A stretch of 64,000 nt of DNA from Microbispora catharanthi (GTDB lineage: Bacteria > Actinomycetota > Actinomycetes > Streptosporangiales > Streptosporangiaceae), in assembly GCF_006334915.2 (NCBI RefSeq), contig NZ_VDMA02000023.1:62001-126000 (forward strand), in the 5' to 3' direction. Made by a program: the position numbers and the translations under genes. Below, piece by piece: positions 7,087 to 15,395 of this stretch. Every line of letters starts with the position of its first letter. Positions within the stretch are counted from its first letter, which is position 1. The notes beneath the pieces were generated by a model. The model saw only the letters and a list, made by a program, of their open reading frames with translations. It did no database searches and was not told where the DNA came from.

Positions 7087-8265
7087 TCAGTAGGTCGGGA
7101 GGCTGGGGTCGACCGTCTTGATCCAGCTCAGCACGCCGCCGCCCACGTGGACGGCGTCGGAGAAGCCGGCGTTCTTGAGGACCGCGAGCACCTCGGCCGA
7201 GCGGGCGCCCGACTTGCAGTGCAGCACGATCTTCTTGTCCTGCGGGAGCTTCTCCAGGGCCGAGCCGTTGAGGAACTCGCCCTTGGGGATCAGCACGGCG
7301 CCGGGGATGTTGACGATCTCGTACTCGTTCGGCTCGCGGACATCGATGATCATGATGTCCTCGCCCCGCTCGCGCATCGCCTCGAGCTCACCCGCGGTGA
7401 TCGTGCTGCCCGCGGCGGCCTGCTGCGCCTCGTCCGAGAGCGTGCCGCAGAACGCCTCATAGTCGATCAGCTCGGTGATCGAGGGGTTCTTGCCGCACAG
7501 CGGGCACTCGGGGTCCTTGCGGACCTTGACGTCGCGATACTTCATCTCGAGCGCGTCGTAGATCATCAGGCGGCCGACGAGCGGCTCGCCGATGCCGGTG
7601 ATGACCTTGATGGCCTCGTTCACCTGGACGGAGCCGATGGACGCGCACAGCACGCCGAGTACGCCACCCTCGGCGCAGCTCGGGACCATGCCCGGCGGCG
7701 GGGGCTCGGGGTAGAGGCAGCGGTAGCACGGGCCGTGCTCGGCCCAGAAGACGCTCGCCTGGCCGTCGAACCGGTAGATGGACCCCCACACGTACGGCTT
7801 GCCGAGCAGCACCGCCGCGTCGTTGACCATGTAGCGGGTGGCGAAGTTGTCCGTGCCGTCCACAATGAGGTCGTAGCCGGAGAAGATGTCCATCACGTTG
7901 TCGGTCGTGAGAGCGACGTTGTGGATGATGACGTTGACCAGCGGGTTGATCTCGCGCACGCTCGCGGCGGCCGACTCGGCCTTGAGGCGGCCCACGTCCG
8001 ACTGCCCGTGGATCACCTGGCGCTGCAGGTTCGACTCGTCCACGACGTCGAAGTCGACGATGCCGAGCGTCCCGACACCGGCCGCGGCCAGGTACAGCAG
8101 CGCGGGAGAGCCCAGGCCGCCCGCGCCCACACACAGCACCTTGGCGTTCTTGAGGCGCTTCTGACCCGCCATGCCGACGTCGGGGATGATCAGATGGCGC
8201 GAGTAGCGGCGCACCTCGTCAACCGTCAGCTCTGCTGCCGGCTCTACCAGCGGTGGCAACGACAC
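7087..8265 (-). CDS. moeZ: Adenylyltransferase/sulfurtransferase MoeZ
   Basis: 392 residues, the usual MoeZ length. The N-terminal ThiF/MoeB domain (to about 270) has the nucleotide loop GAGGLGSP, the R-finger region 'ESNLQRQVIHG' and DGTDNFATRY, plus paired CxxC motifs (CYRCLYP and CPLCG) for structural zinc. The C-terminal rhodanese domain (about 290-390) has the active Cys in LHCKSGARS. In actinomycetes MoeZ activates sulfur-carrier proteins (MoaD, ThiS, CysO-type) by adenylation and thiocarboxylation for molybdopterin, thiamine and other sulfur metabolism. The GTG at 8265 follows an AGGAGTGGG site; the longer frame is not supported. Confidence 0.96.
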   Translation of the reverse strand: MSLPPLVEPAAELTVDEVRRYSRHLIIPDVGMAGQKRLKNAKVLCVGAGGLGSPALLYLAAAGVGTLGIVDFDVVDESNLQRQVIHGQSDVGRLKAESAAASVREINPLVNVIIHNVALTTDNVMDIFSGYDLIVDGTDNFATRYMVNDAAVLLGKPYVWGSIYRFDGQASVFWAEHGPCYRCLYPEPPPPGMVPSCAEGGVLGVLCASIGSVQVNEAIKVITGIGEPLVGRLMIYDALEMKYRDVKVRKDPECPLCGKNPSITELIDYEAFCGTLSDEAQQAAAGSTITAGELEAMRERGEDIMIIDVREPNEYEIVNIPGAVLIPKGEFLNGSALEKLPQDKKIVLHCKSGARSAEVLAVLKNAGFSDAVHVGGGVLSWIKTVDPSLPTY

Positions 8266-8378
8266 AGTCCCACTCCTGCTTTCCGTGTCCCGTTTTCGTG
8301 CCAATGGTCGCGCTCGGCTCCATGGGCCCAACACAAGCTCTTCTCACAACTTAACCGGGGTGGCCCCGCATTCCCCAA

Positions 8379-9329
8379 TCACGCTGTTCGGCGCAGGGGC
8401 GTCCTCGTGTAGGCCAGCAGGCGGCGCGCCTCCCGGGCCACCAGCTCGGGATACTCCATCTGCGCCACGTGACCGGCGCGCGGAAGTGTGACCAGGCGCA
8501 CGTCGCGGAAGACCCGTCCGGCCCGGTGCGCCATACGGGCGTGGACCAGCCGGTCGCGCAGGCCGTACACGACGAGGGTGGGCGCGGAGACCCGCTCGGC
8601 CTGCCGCCAGAGGTTGTCGGGGCCCACGCGGAAGTACTCGCGCACGATCGCGCGGGCGCAGCCGACCATGGCCGCCCCCGCGTGCGGCAGGCCGTCGCGG
8701 CGGCGCAGTTCCTCTATCGCCTCGTGCAACCGCTCCGGGTGGACCCGCCCGGCGTCGGCGTAACACATGCTGAGCGTCGCCTGGACGCGCCGCTCCGGCG
8801 GCAGCGCGCTGAGCCAGCGGACGGCCAGCTCACCGAGGCGCGGGGCGGCCGACATGGCGATCCTGGCGGGGCCGTACCTCGGCCGCAGGTCGGGCAGCGC
8901 CGGCGAGACCAGCGTCAGCGACCTGACGAGGTCGGGCCGCGTGGCCGCGACCCGCACCGAGACCGCGCCGCCCATGGAATTGCCGAAAAGGTGGACCGGC
9001 CCCTCTCCCAGAGCCTCGACGAGCCGGACCAGCGCCCTGGCATGGGCGGGGACCGAATAGTCGCCGTTCACGGGCTCCGGGGAGTGCCCGGCCCCCGGCA
9101 GGTCGACGGCGACCCCCCGCACCTCGTCGGAGAGCTCGCCCATCAGGTCGGTCCAGTTGGTCGCCGAGCCCGCCAGGCCGTGCACGTATAGAGCGGTCTC
9201 GGGCGGCCCCTTCGGGGTCGTCCGCACATGGATGCGGGCGTCCCCCACGTCGATGAGCCGGCCGGGCCACGGTGGAATCGGCTCGACACCCACGCGTCCT
9301 CCCCTGTTCGCCTCGTGCTTCTCGACCAT
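8379..9329 (-). CDS. Alpha/beta-hydrolase
   Basis: 316 residues with the alpha/beta-hydrolase core. The oxyanion strand reads ALYVHGLAGSATNW, the nucleophile elbow is GNSMGGAV (Ser), a later Asp follows 'LVVYGLRDRLV', and the catalytic His is in 'LPRAGHVAQMEYPE'. There is no signal peptide, so it is probably cytoplasmic. Substrate cannot be told from sequence; the family includes esterases, C-C hydrolases and lactonases. It is a single gene separated from moeZ by about 110 bases and from the Asn-rich island by 357 bases of non-coding sequence. Confidence 0.9.
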   Translation of the reverse strand: MVEKHEANRGGRVGVEPIPPWPGRLIDVGDARIHVRTTPKGPPETALYVHGLAGSATNWTDLMGELSDEVRGVAVDLPGAGHSPEPVNGDYSVPAHARALVRLVEALGEGPVHLFGNSMGGAVSVRVAATRPDLVRSLTLVSPALPDLRPRYGPARIAMSAAPRLGELAVRWLSALPPERRVQATLSMCYADAGRVHPERLHEAIEELRRRDGLPHAGAAMVGCARAIVREYFRVGPDNLWRQAERVSAPTLVVYGLRDRLVHARMAHRAGRVFRDVRLVTLPRAGHVAQMEYPELVAREARRLLAYTRTPLRRTA

Positions 9330-9534
9330 AACCCTGCCCGTACGCCACCTCGGGCGGCACTCCCGCTACCCGGGGGACGGAGGATCGATCATCCGGGTTC
9401 GCCCCGATCAGCGAGAGCGACATAGGGGCAATATCACCCTCATTCGGACATTTCGAAATGCGGATACGAATCGCAATTCGGACCAAAGCGATCCTATCGG
9501 TGCCAACGATGCCAATAAAGCGATAAGTGAATGG

Positions 9535-9559
9535 CAAAAGCCGCCGACCGCCGTTTGTC
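9535..9559 (+). promoter_or_regulatory. Bipartite upstream element of the Asn-rich family, copy 1
   Basis: CAAAAG-N12-GTTTGTC, starting 152 bases before the ATG at 9687. The same pair with exactly the same 18-base register occurs before four other members of the island. The surrounding 357 bases (9330-9686) hold no gene and are richer in A and T than the rest of the window. Confidence 0.6.
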
Positions 9560-9620
9560 GCTCCTACGGTGAGGAAAACAAGACAATGCAGGGATGATCC
9601 ACCAAGGGTCATCAGTAAGG

Positions 9621-9647
9621 GCATTTTCCGAACGACTTGGAAAACGC
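9621..9647 (+). other. Leader hairpin, copy 1
   Basis: GCATTTTCC and GGAAAACGC pair around a nine-base loop, 40 bases before the start codon. Other island members have a hairpin in the same place with a similar CATTTC-type left arm but different compensating right arm. The SD is itself preceded by its complement (TCCTTCAAGGA). Confidence 0.45.
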
Positions 9648-9686
9648 CGGAGTGTCGGGGCAACAATCCTTCAAGGAGGACATGAA

Positions 9687-10271
9687 ATGCCCAAGTTCAA
9701 CAACCTGGTCGGGATCCTCGCGATCAGCGCCGCGCTCACCGGTGGTGCCGTCACCCTGGGTACCGCTGTCGCCGCCACCAGTGCGAACGCCGCGACCGTC
9801 ATGGGCGGCTACGTGGGCGGCGGTGGCTACTACCCCTACGCGAACTACAACCGCAATTCGCAGCGGCAGAAGCACAAGGCGCTGAACGGCAACAAGAACA
9901 AGAACAAGAACAAGACGAAGCAGTGGCAGCACGAGCGGCAGAACCAGGGCCAGAACCAGTTCCTGCTGCGTGACTTCACGCTCGTCCTCACGCCGTTCCA
10001 GAAGACGGACACCGACGCGCGGGCGCTTCCGTACAACTGGCAGTACGGAAACACGCAGTCGTACCCGTACACCCGTACGAACAGCTTCAGCGACCAGTTC
10101 AACAACCCGCGTCAGGGCCAGGACTCCCTGGCTCAGCCGAAGACGAACACGGCCACCGAGGTCGACCCGCGTGTGAAGAAGAAGGACATCGACGCGGACA
10201 TCGACGTGAACATGGAGAAGGAGAAGAAGAGGGACTACGACCGCGACGACCGGCCGGTGATCGTGCCCTGA
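9687..10271 (+). CDS. Asn/Lys-rich secreted protein, family member 1
   Basis: 194 residues. Signal peptide about 1-36 (MPKFNNLVGILAIS..., cleavage near SANA-A). The mature part has a Gly/Tyr-rich start (TVMGGYVGGGGYYPY), a Lys/Asn repeat (NKNKNKNK) and Gln/Asn-rich stretches. A central hydrophobic segment FLLRDFTLVLTPFQK is followed by a charged Asp/Lys tail (KKDIDADIDVN). It shares all of these blocks in order with member 2. ATG chosen for its AAGGAGGAC site and because all paralogues begin at the equivalent position. The name is descriptive; I know no characterised homologue. Confidence 0.85.
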   Translation: MPKFNNLVGILAISAALTGGAVTLGTAVAATSANAATVMGGYVGGGGYYPYANYNRNSQRQKHKALNGNKNKNKNKTKQWQHERQNQGQNQFLLRDFTLVLTPFQKTDTDARALPYNWQYGNTQSYPYTRTNSFSDQFNNPRQGQDSLAQPKTNTATEVDPRVKKKDIDADIDVNMEKEKKRDYDRDDRPVIVP

Positions 10272-10353
10272 CCGGATCCGCACGAGCGGCCTCGGTGAAC
10301 GTCCCGGCCACGGCGGGTGACGCGGCAGCCGACGGCCACCCCGTACTCGTGAC

Positions 10354-10390
10354 CCGCGGCCTCACCTGAGCCGCGGCCAGCGAGCGACGG
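10354..10390 (+). other. 3' hairpin and AGCGAGCGACGG element after member 1
   Basis: CCGCGGC (10354-10360) and GCCGCGG (10370-10376) form a seven-base stem, followed at 10379-10390 by AGCGAGCGACGG, which recurs downstream of member 5 and, slightly shortened, member 4. There is no U-run. The remaining intergenic DNA (10272-10672) shows no gene and no copy of the bipartite element, so member 2 may be read from the member 1 promoter. Confidence 0.35.
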
Positions 10391-10672
10391 AAGACACACG
10401 CGGTATGGAGCGGCGGACACCGCCCGGCGGGACGGGCGGCGACCGGATGACCGTGAGAGACGGCACCGGCGCCACCCGTCCGCCGCTCCGTCCGCGGTCG
10501 AACGAGCAGTTGAGAGAGCAGCGCACCGGCGGCATGTCCGAGGAGAGGACCGCCGGTGCCAGGCGAACGCATCGCGCCGCGTCACACACGACGGCGCCGA
10601 ACCCACTATCACCCGCCCTGGTCCCTCACCGGACCGGGCCGGGGTCGCGATATTCAGAGGAGAAACACCCAA

Positions 10673-11272
10673 ATGTCCGCGTTGAAGAACATCGCCGGGC
10701 TTCTCGCCCTCGGCACCGCGCTGAGCGGCGCGGCCATCGCGCTCGGTGGCGCCACCGCCGGCACGGCCAGCGCAGCGACCGTCATGGGCGGGTACATTCC
10801 CGCTCCGTCCGGCGGTGTCCGTTACGTCCGGCCGAGCTACAACTACAACAGCAACCGGCAGCGCCAGGGGCACAAGGCGCTGAACCGCAACAAGAACAAG
10901 AACAAGAACAAGAACCACGAGTGGCAGCACGCTCGTCAGTCGGAGAACCAGAGCCAGTTCCTGCTGCGTGACTTCACGCTCGTTCTCACGCCGTTCCAGA
11001 AGTCGTCGAACGGCTCCGCCGCGGTTCCGTGGAACGCCCAGTGGTCGCAGAACTCCACGATCCCGACGACGAACACCAGCGACTGGAACCAGATGCACAA
11101 CCGGCCTTGGCAGGACCAGTCCTCGCAGGCCGACCCGCGCACGAACACGGCCACCCAGGTCAACCCGCAGGCCAAGACCAAGGACGTCGATGTCGACGTC
11201 GACGCCGACATCCGCAAGGAAGACATGAAGAGGAAGGAGCGCGGGCCGAGGGACGAGGACATCACGCCCTGA
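10673..11272 (+). CDS. Asn/Lys-rich secreted protein, family member 2
   Basis: 199 residues, the closest paralogue of member 1. Signal peptide about 1-34 (MSALKNIAGLLALG..., cleavage after ASA). Mature blocks in order: TVMGGYIP, YNSNRQRQGHKALN, the KNKNKNK repeat, FLLRDFTLVLTPFQK (identical to member 1), an Asn/Ser/Thr/Trp-rich stretch, TNTATQVNPQAKTKDVDVDVD and a charged C-terminus. The identical 15-residue segment among otherwise drifting sequence points to a functional core. The ATG follows an AGAGGAGAAAC ribosome site. Confidence 0.85.
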   Translation: MSALKNIAGLLALGTALSGAAIALGGATAGTASAATVMGGYIPAPSGGVRYVRPSYNYNSNRQRQGHKALNRNKNKNKNKNHEWQHARQSENQSQFLLRDFTLVLTPFQKSSNGSAAVPWNAQWSQNSTIPTTNTSDWNQMHNRPWQDQSSQADPRTNTATQVNPQAKTKDVDVDVDADIRKEDMKRKERGPRDEDITP

Positions 11273-11346
11273 TTCGGGACCTACCGCGTCGCCGGATGAC
11301 CGGCTGTGATGAGACCCGGGCCGCGGGCCCGGGGATCGGCTGAAGG

Positions 11347-11405
11347 GCGCCCGTGCTCACGGTGCCCGTGGACCGCGTCCACGGGCCTCCGGGGAGCACG
11401 GGCGC
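11347..11405 (+). terminator. Nested hairpin terminator after member 2
   Basis: GCGCCCGTGCTC (11347-11358) pairs with GAGCACGGGCGC (11394-11405), and an inner CCCGTGGAC/GTCCACGGG stem lies within. It ends the member 1-2 unit. Between here and the next leader (about 11406-11790) I see nothing beyond GC-rich spacer. Confidence 0.6.
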
Positions 11406-11842
11406 TCCTCGCTGTCCGCGATCCCCCGTCTCCCACCGCTCGCCCCGGTCCGGCCGCGTGACATCCGCGGGCGCGGACCTCAGGCGGTTCCCCAACGGAC
11501 CCGAGGCCCGGCCGCGTCGCGACTCCCTCCGACCGGCACGGCGCTCGCCCGAATCGGCCCGCCCCTGCCCGCCTTCCCCCGGCCCCGCCTTTCCCCTGCC
11601 TGCCGCGCGGCCTCACGCCGTCGTACGCACGCCGGCATGGCGTGCTCCACGGGCCGCACCCGGCCGTTTCGCCGTTTCCCCGTATCCGCGTTTCCGCTGC
11701 GAACGCCTCACGCGTCCGGCGTTCACCTTGCCCCGGCACGCCGTCCGCCTGCGCCACCGCCGACCCGGGATGGAAATCGGACATTCTAGGACAAGTCGCC
11801 CTTTATTATTCTAAGTCCCGCCATAAAGCTCTAATAGCTGAT

Positions 11843-11867
11843 CAAAGGCTACAGAGGTGCGTTTGTC
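11843..11867 (+). promoter_or_regulatory. Bipartite upstream element, copy 2
   Basis: CAAAGG-N12-GTTTGTC before member 3, 140 bases from GTTTG to the ATG. The preceding block (CTAAGTC..ATAA..CTCTAA..TGAT) is also shared with the copy before member 4. Confidence 0.62.
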
Positions 11868-11924
11868 GGGCTCGCGCGTCGGACATCAACGTATCGCAGG
11901 AACCCGGCCCACGGGGGCCATAGA

Positions 11925-11959
11925 GATATTTCTCTCGAATCTCCAGTGAGAGAAATATC
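11925..11959 (+). other. Leader hairpin, copy 2 (perfect 12-base stem)
   Basis: GATATTTCTCTC and GAGAGAAATATC pair perfectly around an 11-base loop, 42 bases before the start codon of member 3. It is the strongest leader stem in the island. Confidence 0.6.
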
Positions 11960-12000
11960 GGAGGATGCGGGGAATTCCAATCCTTTCAAGGGGGACAGCA

Positions 12001-12474
12001 ATGCCTAAGTTCAAGAACGTTCTCGCCGGCCTCGCACTCGGCACCGCGATCGCGGGGGGCGCGATCGCCATGGGCGCCACAGCCGCGAGCGCCAGCTGTG
12101 GAGACGGCTTCTTCGGTCTCGGCGGCATGCCCTGCAACAACAACAATTTCGTTCCCTTCAATTGTAACAACAACAACAACTGCCAGCCGTTCAACAACAA
12201 CAACTGCAACAACAACAACTGGTGCAACAACAACCAGAACAACAGCTTCTGGAACAACCAGAACTTCTGGAACCAGAGCGCTTTCTGCGACAACCTCGAC
12301 AGCGACTCCAACTTCGCCATCGTCGGCCCCTGCGCCACGATCGCCTTCAGCGACAAGACCAACCGCGAGAGCAACTGGTTCAACAACGGCCAGTTCAACA
12401 ACAACTCGTGGTGGAACAACAACAACTGCAACAACTGGAACAACTGCAACAACGACAACAACTTCTGCAACTGA
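12001..12474 (+). CDS. Asn-rich, Cys-containing secreted protein, family member 3
   Basis: 157 residues. Signal peptide about 1-31 (MPKFKNVLAGLALG..., cleavage after SAS/ASA). By hand count about 49 of the ~126 mature residues are Asn, in runs of two to five, punctuated by Trp, Phe and about a dozen Cys (for example FNCNNNNNCQPFNNNN and WWNNNNCNNW). The central block NFAIVGPCATIAFSDKTN corresponds to the conserved hydrophobic segment of the other members. Asn is encoded almost only by AAC. The composition resembles prion-like or amyloid-forming surface proteins, but there is no homology to chaplins or rodlins that I can see. ATG follows AAGGGGGACAGCA. Confidence 0.85.
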   Translation: MPKFKNVLAGLALGTAIAGGAIAMGATAASASCGDGFFGLGGMPCNNNNFVPFNCNNNNNCQPFNNNNCNNNNWCNNNQNNSFWNNQNFWNQSAFCDNLDSDSNFAIVGPCATIAFSDKTNRESNWFNNGQFNNNSWWNNNNCNNWNNCNNDNNFCN

Positions 12475-12609
12475 CCAAGGCGGGGCCGGCAACGGCCCGC
12501 GAGACGACCGCGCCGCTCGAAATCCTGCCAGGTGAAGGGATGACGAAAACGGCCGGCCACACCGTCCTCCACCGCCTTGACAGGAGAACGGCGCCCTGAG
12601 GCGCAGTCA

Positions 12610-12659
12610 CGTTCCCGCGGCGTCGCAAGCTCCGTGAGCACTCCAACGCTCCGGGAACG
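12610..12659 (+). other. 3' long-range hairpin after member 3
   Basis: CGTTCCCG (12610-12617) and CGGGAACG (12652-12659) are perfect inverted copies bracketing a 34-base loop, upstream of the terminator. Members 4 and 5 have hairpins at the matching place with different, self-complementary arms. Confidence 0.45.
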
Positions 12660-12681
12660 GCCGTTCGATCCAGCAGAGACA

Positions 12682-12720
12682 AGGGCTCCGGCGAGACTCT
12701 CGCCGGAGCCCTGACTTTTT
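12682..12720 (+). terminator. Rho-independent terminator after member 3
   Basis: Perfect 14-base stem AGGGCTCCGGCGAG / CTCGCCGGAGCCCT with a three-base loop, then GACTTTTT. The same stem sequence terminates member 5. The rest of 12721-12960 shows no feature. Confidence 0.9.
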
Positions 12721-13013
12721 CCCCGTACGGCGGGCTCAGGCACGGAGCCCGAAGCGACGGATTCGCGTGCAGGCCTCGGGCAGCACGGGGGCCCTCCAGG
12801 AGGCCACTCCCGGCCCGACCGGACAGGCCACAGCCATTCGGCAGCGGCACTCATGCGGACGACGCCCACAACGCCGCAGGCGCTCAGGCCGTCGCCTCCG
12901 TTTCCGTCGCACGGCCGAGCTCCGACGCGTGAACACTCCCGCCCGAAACCGGTCAATCGAGACATTTCTCTCTTAATACCTCTAAGTCAGTTCATAAGAC
13001 TCTAACTAGTGAT

Positions 13014-13038
13014 CAAAAGGCTTAGATGGCCGTTTGTC
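13014..13038 (+). promoter_or_regulatory. Bipartite upstream element, copy 3
   Basis: CAAAAG-N12-GTTTGTC before member 4, GTTTG 140 bases from the ATG, the same distance as copy 2. It is flanked by small stems (CCAG-tgcg-CTGG at 13042-13053; GGGCCC-N6-GGGCCC at 13078-13095). Confidence 0.65.
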
Positions 13039-13098
13039 AGGCCAGTGCGCTGGAAATCATGACAGCACAGGAAGTTAGGGCCCAATTGGGGGCCCGAA

Positions 13099-13128
13099 GG
13101 ACATTTCTCACAACAAAAAGAAATGCCC
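13099..13128 (+). other. Leader hairpin, copy 3
   Basis: GGACATTTC and GAAATGCCC pair with one mismatch around a 12-base A-rich loop, 44 bases before the start codon of member 4. Confidence 0.5.
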
Positions 13129-13171
13129 TAAACAAATTCAGGGATACTGAATCCTGTCAAGGGGGACACGC

Positions 13172-13705
13172 ATGTCCAAGCTCCACAAGATCATCGCCGG
13201 TGTCGCGCTCAGCACCGCCGCTGTCGGCGGCGCGCTCGCCCTGGGCGCCGGTGCCGCCGGCGCCGCGACCAGGACCGGCGACGTCGACCGTCCCATCGTC
13301 CGGGACGGCCTGGCCAACGGCGTCGACGACAGCACGGGCGGCATCGCCCAGGGCAACAGGGGTATCGGCGAGCGCGGTGATCGGGAGAACGTCTTCCCCG
13401 TCGTCTTCAACCCGAACAACAACAACAACAACTTCGATCGCAACGACCGCAACCAGAACCAGAACCAGAACGACAACAACAACTGGTGGAACAACCAGAG
13501 CTTCTGGAACCAGGGGGCGTTCGCCGACCGGCGGGACGACTTCTCCGGTTTCGGCCTCGTCGCCAAGGACGTCGCGATCGGCTTCCAGGACAAGACGAAC
13601 AAGGACAACACCTGGTTCAACAACAACTGGTGGAACAACAACAACTGGTGGAACTGCAACGACAACAACTGGTGGAACAACAACAACAACGACCGCGTGA
13701 ACTGA
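13172..13705 (+). CDS. Asn/Trp-rich secreted protein, family member 4
   Basis: 177 residues. Signal peptide about 1-32 (MSKLHKIIAGVALS...). The mature N-terminus has DVDRPIVRDGLANGVDDSTGG, almost the same in member 5. Then come an Asn-rich stretch with repeated DRN/QNQN units, the conserved core FGLVAKDVAIGFQDKTN and a C-terminus of NNNWWNNN repeats. There are no Lys-Asn alternations as in members 1-2. The regular Trp pairs in an Asn matrix are striking. Translation start from the conserved AATCCTGTCAAGGGGGA leader. Function unknown; a secreted, possibly self-assembling envelope or hyphal-surface protein is an inference from composition. Confidence 0.85.
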   Translation: MSKLHKIIAGVALSTAAVGGALALGAGAAGAATRTGDVDRPIVRDGLANGVDDSTGGIAQGNRGIGERGDRENVFPVVFNPNNNNNNFDRNDRNQNQNQNDNNNWWNNQSFWNQGAFADRRDDFSGFGLVAKDVAIGFQDKTNKDNTWFNNNWWNNNNWWNCNDNNWWNNNNNDRVN

Positions 13706-13828
13706 GAAGGCAGATCCAGCGGCTCCTGCGAGACGATCGCGCCGCTCCGAGAACGTGACGGATCCGGAGAACCTCCCACGAGGTCTCCGACCCCGGCACA
13801 CGGACTGGCGCCGTTGAGTGCAGAGACA

Positions 13829-13879
13829 CGTTCCTCGACCGGCCGGCCGCTCGCTCACCGAGCGACGGCAGCCTGAACG
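13829..13879 (+). other. 3' long-range hairpin after member 4
   Basis: CGTTC (13829-13833) and GAACG (13875-13879) bracket a loop that holds GAGCGACGG, the element also seen after members 1 and 5. Confidence 0.35.
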
Positions 13880-13913
13880 GGGACGGCCGTCAATCCTCCT
13901 ACAGTGACAACCA

Positions 13914-13954
13914 AGGGCTCCGGCGGGAAGGTTCCGCCGGAGCCCTGCTCTTTT
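13914..13954 (+). terminator. Rho-independent terminator after member 4
   Basis: AGGGCTCCGGCGG (13914-13926) pairs with CCGCCGGAGCCCT (13934-13946), followed by GCTCTTTT. The outer stem is the same as in the terminators after members 3 and 5. From here to about 14160 there is no recognisable gene. Confidence 0.88.
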
Positions 13955-14226
13955 CCCTGACCGCGGTCATCGCCACCACCCACTTCCCTCCGCGGCCTTC
14001 CCCCGCCCACGATCTCAGCCGCTCCCCGGCCTCGTCGACGCGAGCGGGATGAGTGCGGGCGACGACACGCTCCCCGCACCAACCCCACCGCATCGCAATG
14101 CGGGTAAGTCGGCACCCCCGCTCGCCGAGCGTCAGAACGCGGCCACACCAGGGGGGCAAATCGTACCTATCACTACATAAGGCGCATTATCCATCGAATC
14201 AAGCCTATACGCAGCTAATCATTAAT

Positions 14227-14251
14227 CAAAAGCAGCAGACATCAGTTTGTC
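14227..14251 (+). promoter_or_regulatory. Bipartite upstream element, copy 4
   Basis: CAAAAG-N12-GTTTGTC before member 5, GTTTG 152 bases from the ATG. Both half-sites match copies 1 and 3 exactly. Confidence 0.63.
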
Positions 14252-14318
14252 GGGCCGCCCGGCAGGAAATCACCCTAGCGTCGGAAGCAAGGCTCAATAA
14301 GAGCCAGTAAGGAATTCC

Positions 14319-14337
14319 CGTCCGCGGCATGCGGACG
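14319..14337 (+). other. Leader hairpin, copy 4
   Basis: CGTCCGC and GCGGACG pair around GGCAT. A second stem, GGCTC-AATAA-GAGCC, lies at 14291-14305. The downstream GAGAAATGCC recalls the right arms of other copies. Confidence 0.45.
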
Positions 14338-14396
14338 AGAAATGCCGACAGACAACAGGGCAATTCGAAATTGAATCCTGTCAGGGAGGAACCATA

Positions 14397-14945
14397 ATGC
14401 CCAACCTCAAGAAGATCTTCGCAGGGCTCGCGCTCAGCACCGCGGTCGTCGGCGGGGCCGTCGCCATGGGTGCCACGGCCGCCAGCGCCGACGACAACCC
14501 CTTCTTCACGAAGAACGTTGACCGCCCCATCGCCAAGGACGGCGCGGCCAACGGCGTCGACGACAGCACGGGCGGCATCGCCCAGGACAACAAGAAGGGG
14601 GATGACTTCACCCCGCGCGCGTTCTTCCCGAACAACAACAACCGGGAGCGCAACGACCGCAACCACAACATCAACGACCGCAACCAGAACAACATGTGGG
14701 ACACCAACAACTGGTGGGGCCAGAACCTCTACAAGGATGACAAGGCTGAGCACGACGCCTTCGGTCTCGTCGCCAAGGACGTCGCCTTCGGCTTCCAGGA
14801 GAAGGACGACCGCGCCTTCAACTGGCTCAACAACAACTGGTGGGCCGACCAGAACTGGTGGGACAACAACAACAACGACTGGTGGAACCGCAACGACCGC
14901 GAGCACACCAACAACACCAAGAACAACAACAACGACAACGTCTGA
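14397..14945 (+). CDS. Asn/Asp/Trp-rich secreted protein, family member 5
   Basis: 182 residues. Signal peptide about 1-30 (MPNLKKIFAGLALS..., cleavage after ASA). Mature start NVDRPIAKDGAANGVDDSTGG is nearly identical to member 4. It continues with Asn-rich repeats of the type NDRNHN, the core FGLVAKDVAFGFQEKDD and C-terminal NNNWW and NNNNDWWN units ending in NNTKNNNNDNV. It is more charged than member 3 and has no Cys in the mature part. The pair 4-5 looks like a recent duplication. Start supported by the GGGAGGA site. Confidence 0.85.
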   Translation: MPNLKKIFAGLALSTAVVGGAVAMGATAASADDNPFFTKNVDRPIAKDGAANGVDDSTGGIAQDNKKGDDFTPRAFFPNNNNRERNDRNHNINDRNQNNMWDTNNWWGQNLYKDDKAEHDAFGLVAKDVAFGFQEKDDRAFNWLNNNWWADQNWWDNNNNDWWNRNDREHTNNTKNNNNDNV

Positions 14946-15071
14946 TCCGCGAGGAGTGACACCTCGCGCGACACCGCGCCGCCCGGTCGGGTGACGGGAG
15001 TCGGTGGGCGGGACCGCCCCCCAGTTCCTCTCCGCCACCGGCCGGGGACGACGGCGCCGGTGAGTGCAGCC

Positions 15072-15123
15072 AGGTGTTTCCGGCGCATCCGCGCAGCGAG
15101 CGACGGGAAGCCTGGAAACACCT
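15072..15123 (+). other. 3' long-range hairpin after member 5
   Basis: AGGTGTTTCC (15072-15081) and GGAAACACCT (15114-15123) are perfect inverted copies; the loop contains AGCGAGCGACGG (15095-15106), identical to the element after member 1. Confidence 0.5.
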
Positions 15124-15144
15124 TCCACCGGATGGCATGAGACA

Positions 15145-15184
15145 AGGGCTCCGGCGAGATCCTCGCCGGAGCCCTGACCTTTTC
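15145..15184 (+). terminator. Rho-independent terminator after member 5
   Basis: Perfect 14-base stem identical to that after member 3 (AGGGCTCCGGCGAG / CTCGCCGGAGCCCT), then GACCTTTT. Between 15185 and 15390 I see nothing coding. Confidence 0.9.
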
Positions 15185-15395
15185 CGGCGCCCGATCCCGC
15201 CCCGCCACCACCTCACGCACCGTCCTCAGTGAGCCGGCTGCCGGGGGCCGAATCGAACGAGAACATGGGATTGAGCCACACCGCGGCGGGGAAGCAAAGC
15301 GCGCCCTACCCCGGATCCCGCACGGACACGTCAGACATGAACGTCGATCAGGTCAGCGGTCGCCTAACCCGGGGCATCGCGCCACAACGCGAGCC

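Noticed and set aside
7027..8412. Long plus-strand open frame across moeZ
   Set aside because: Antisense shadow of the strongly conserved moeZ gene.
11886..12965. Leu-rich minus-strand open frame over member 3
   Set aside because: It is the complement of AAC/AAN repeats read as Leu/Val codons; no ribosome site or domain.
12120..14940. AAC triplet runs considered as a CRISPR or microsatellite array
   Set aside because: There are no regular repeat-spacer units; the runs are in frame, coding Asn in secreted proteins.
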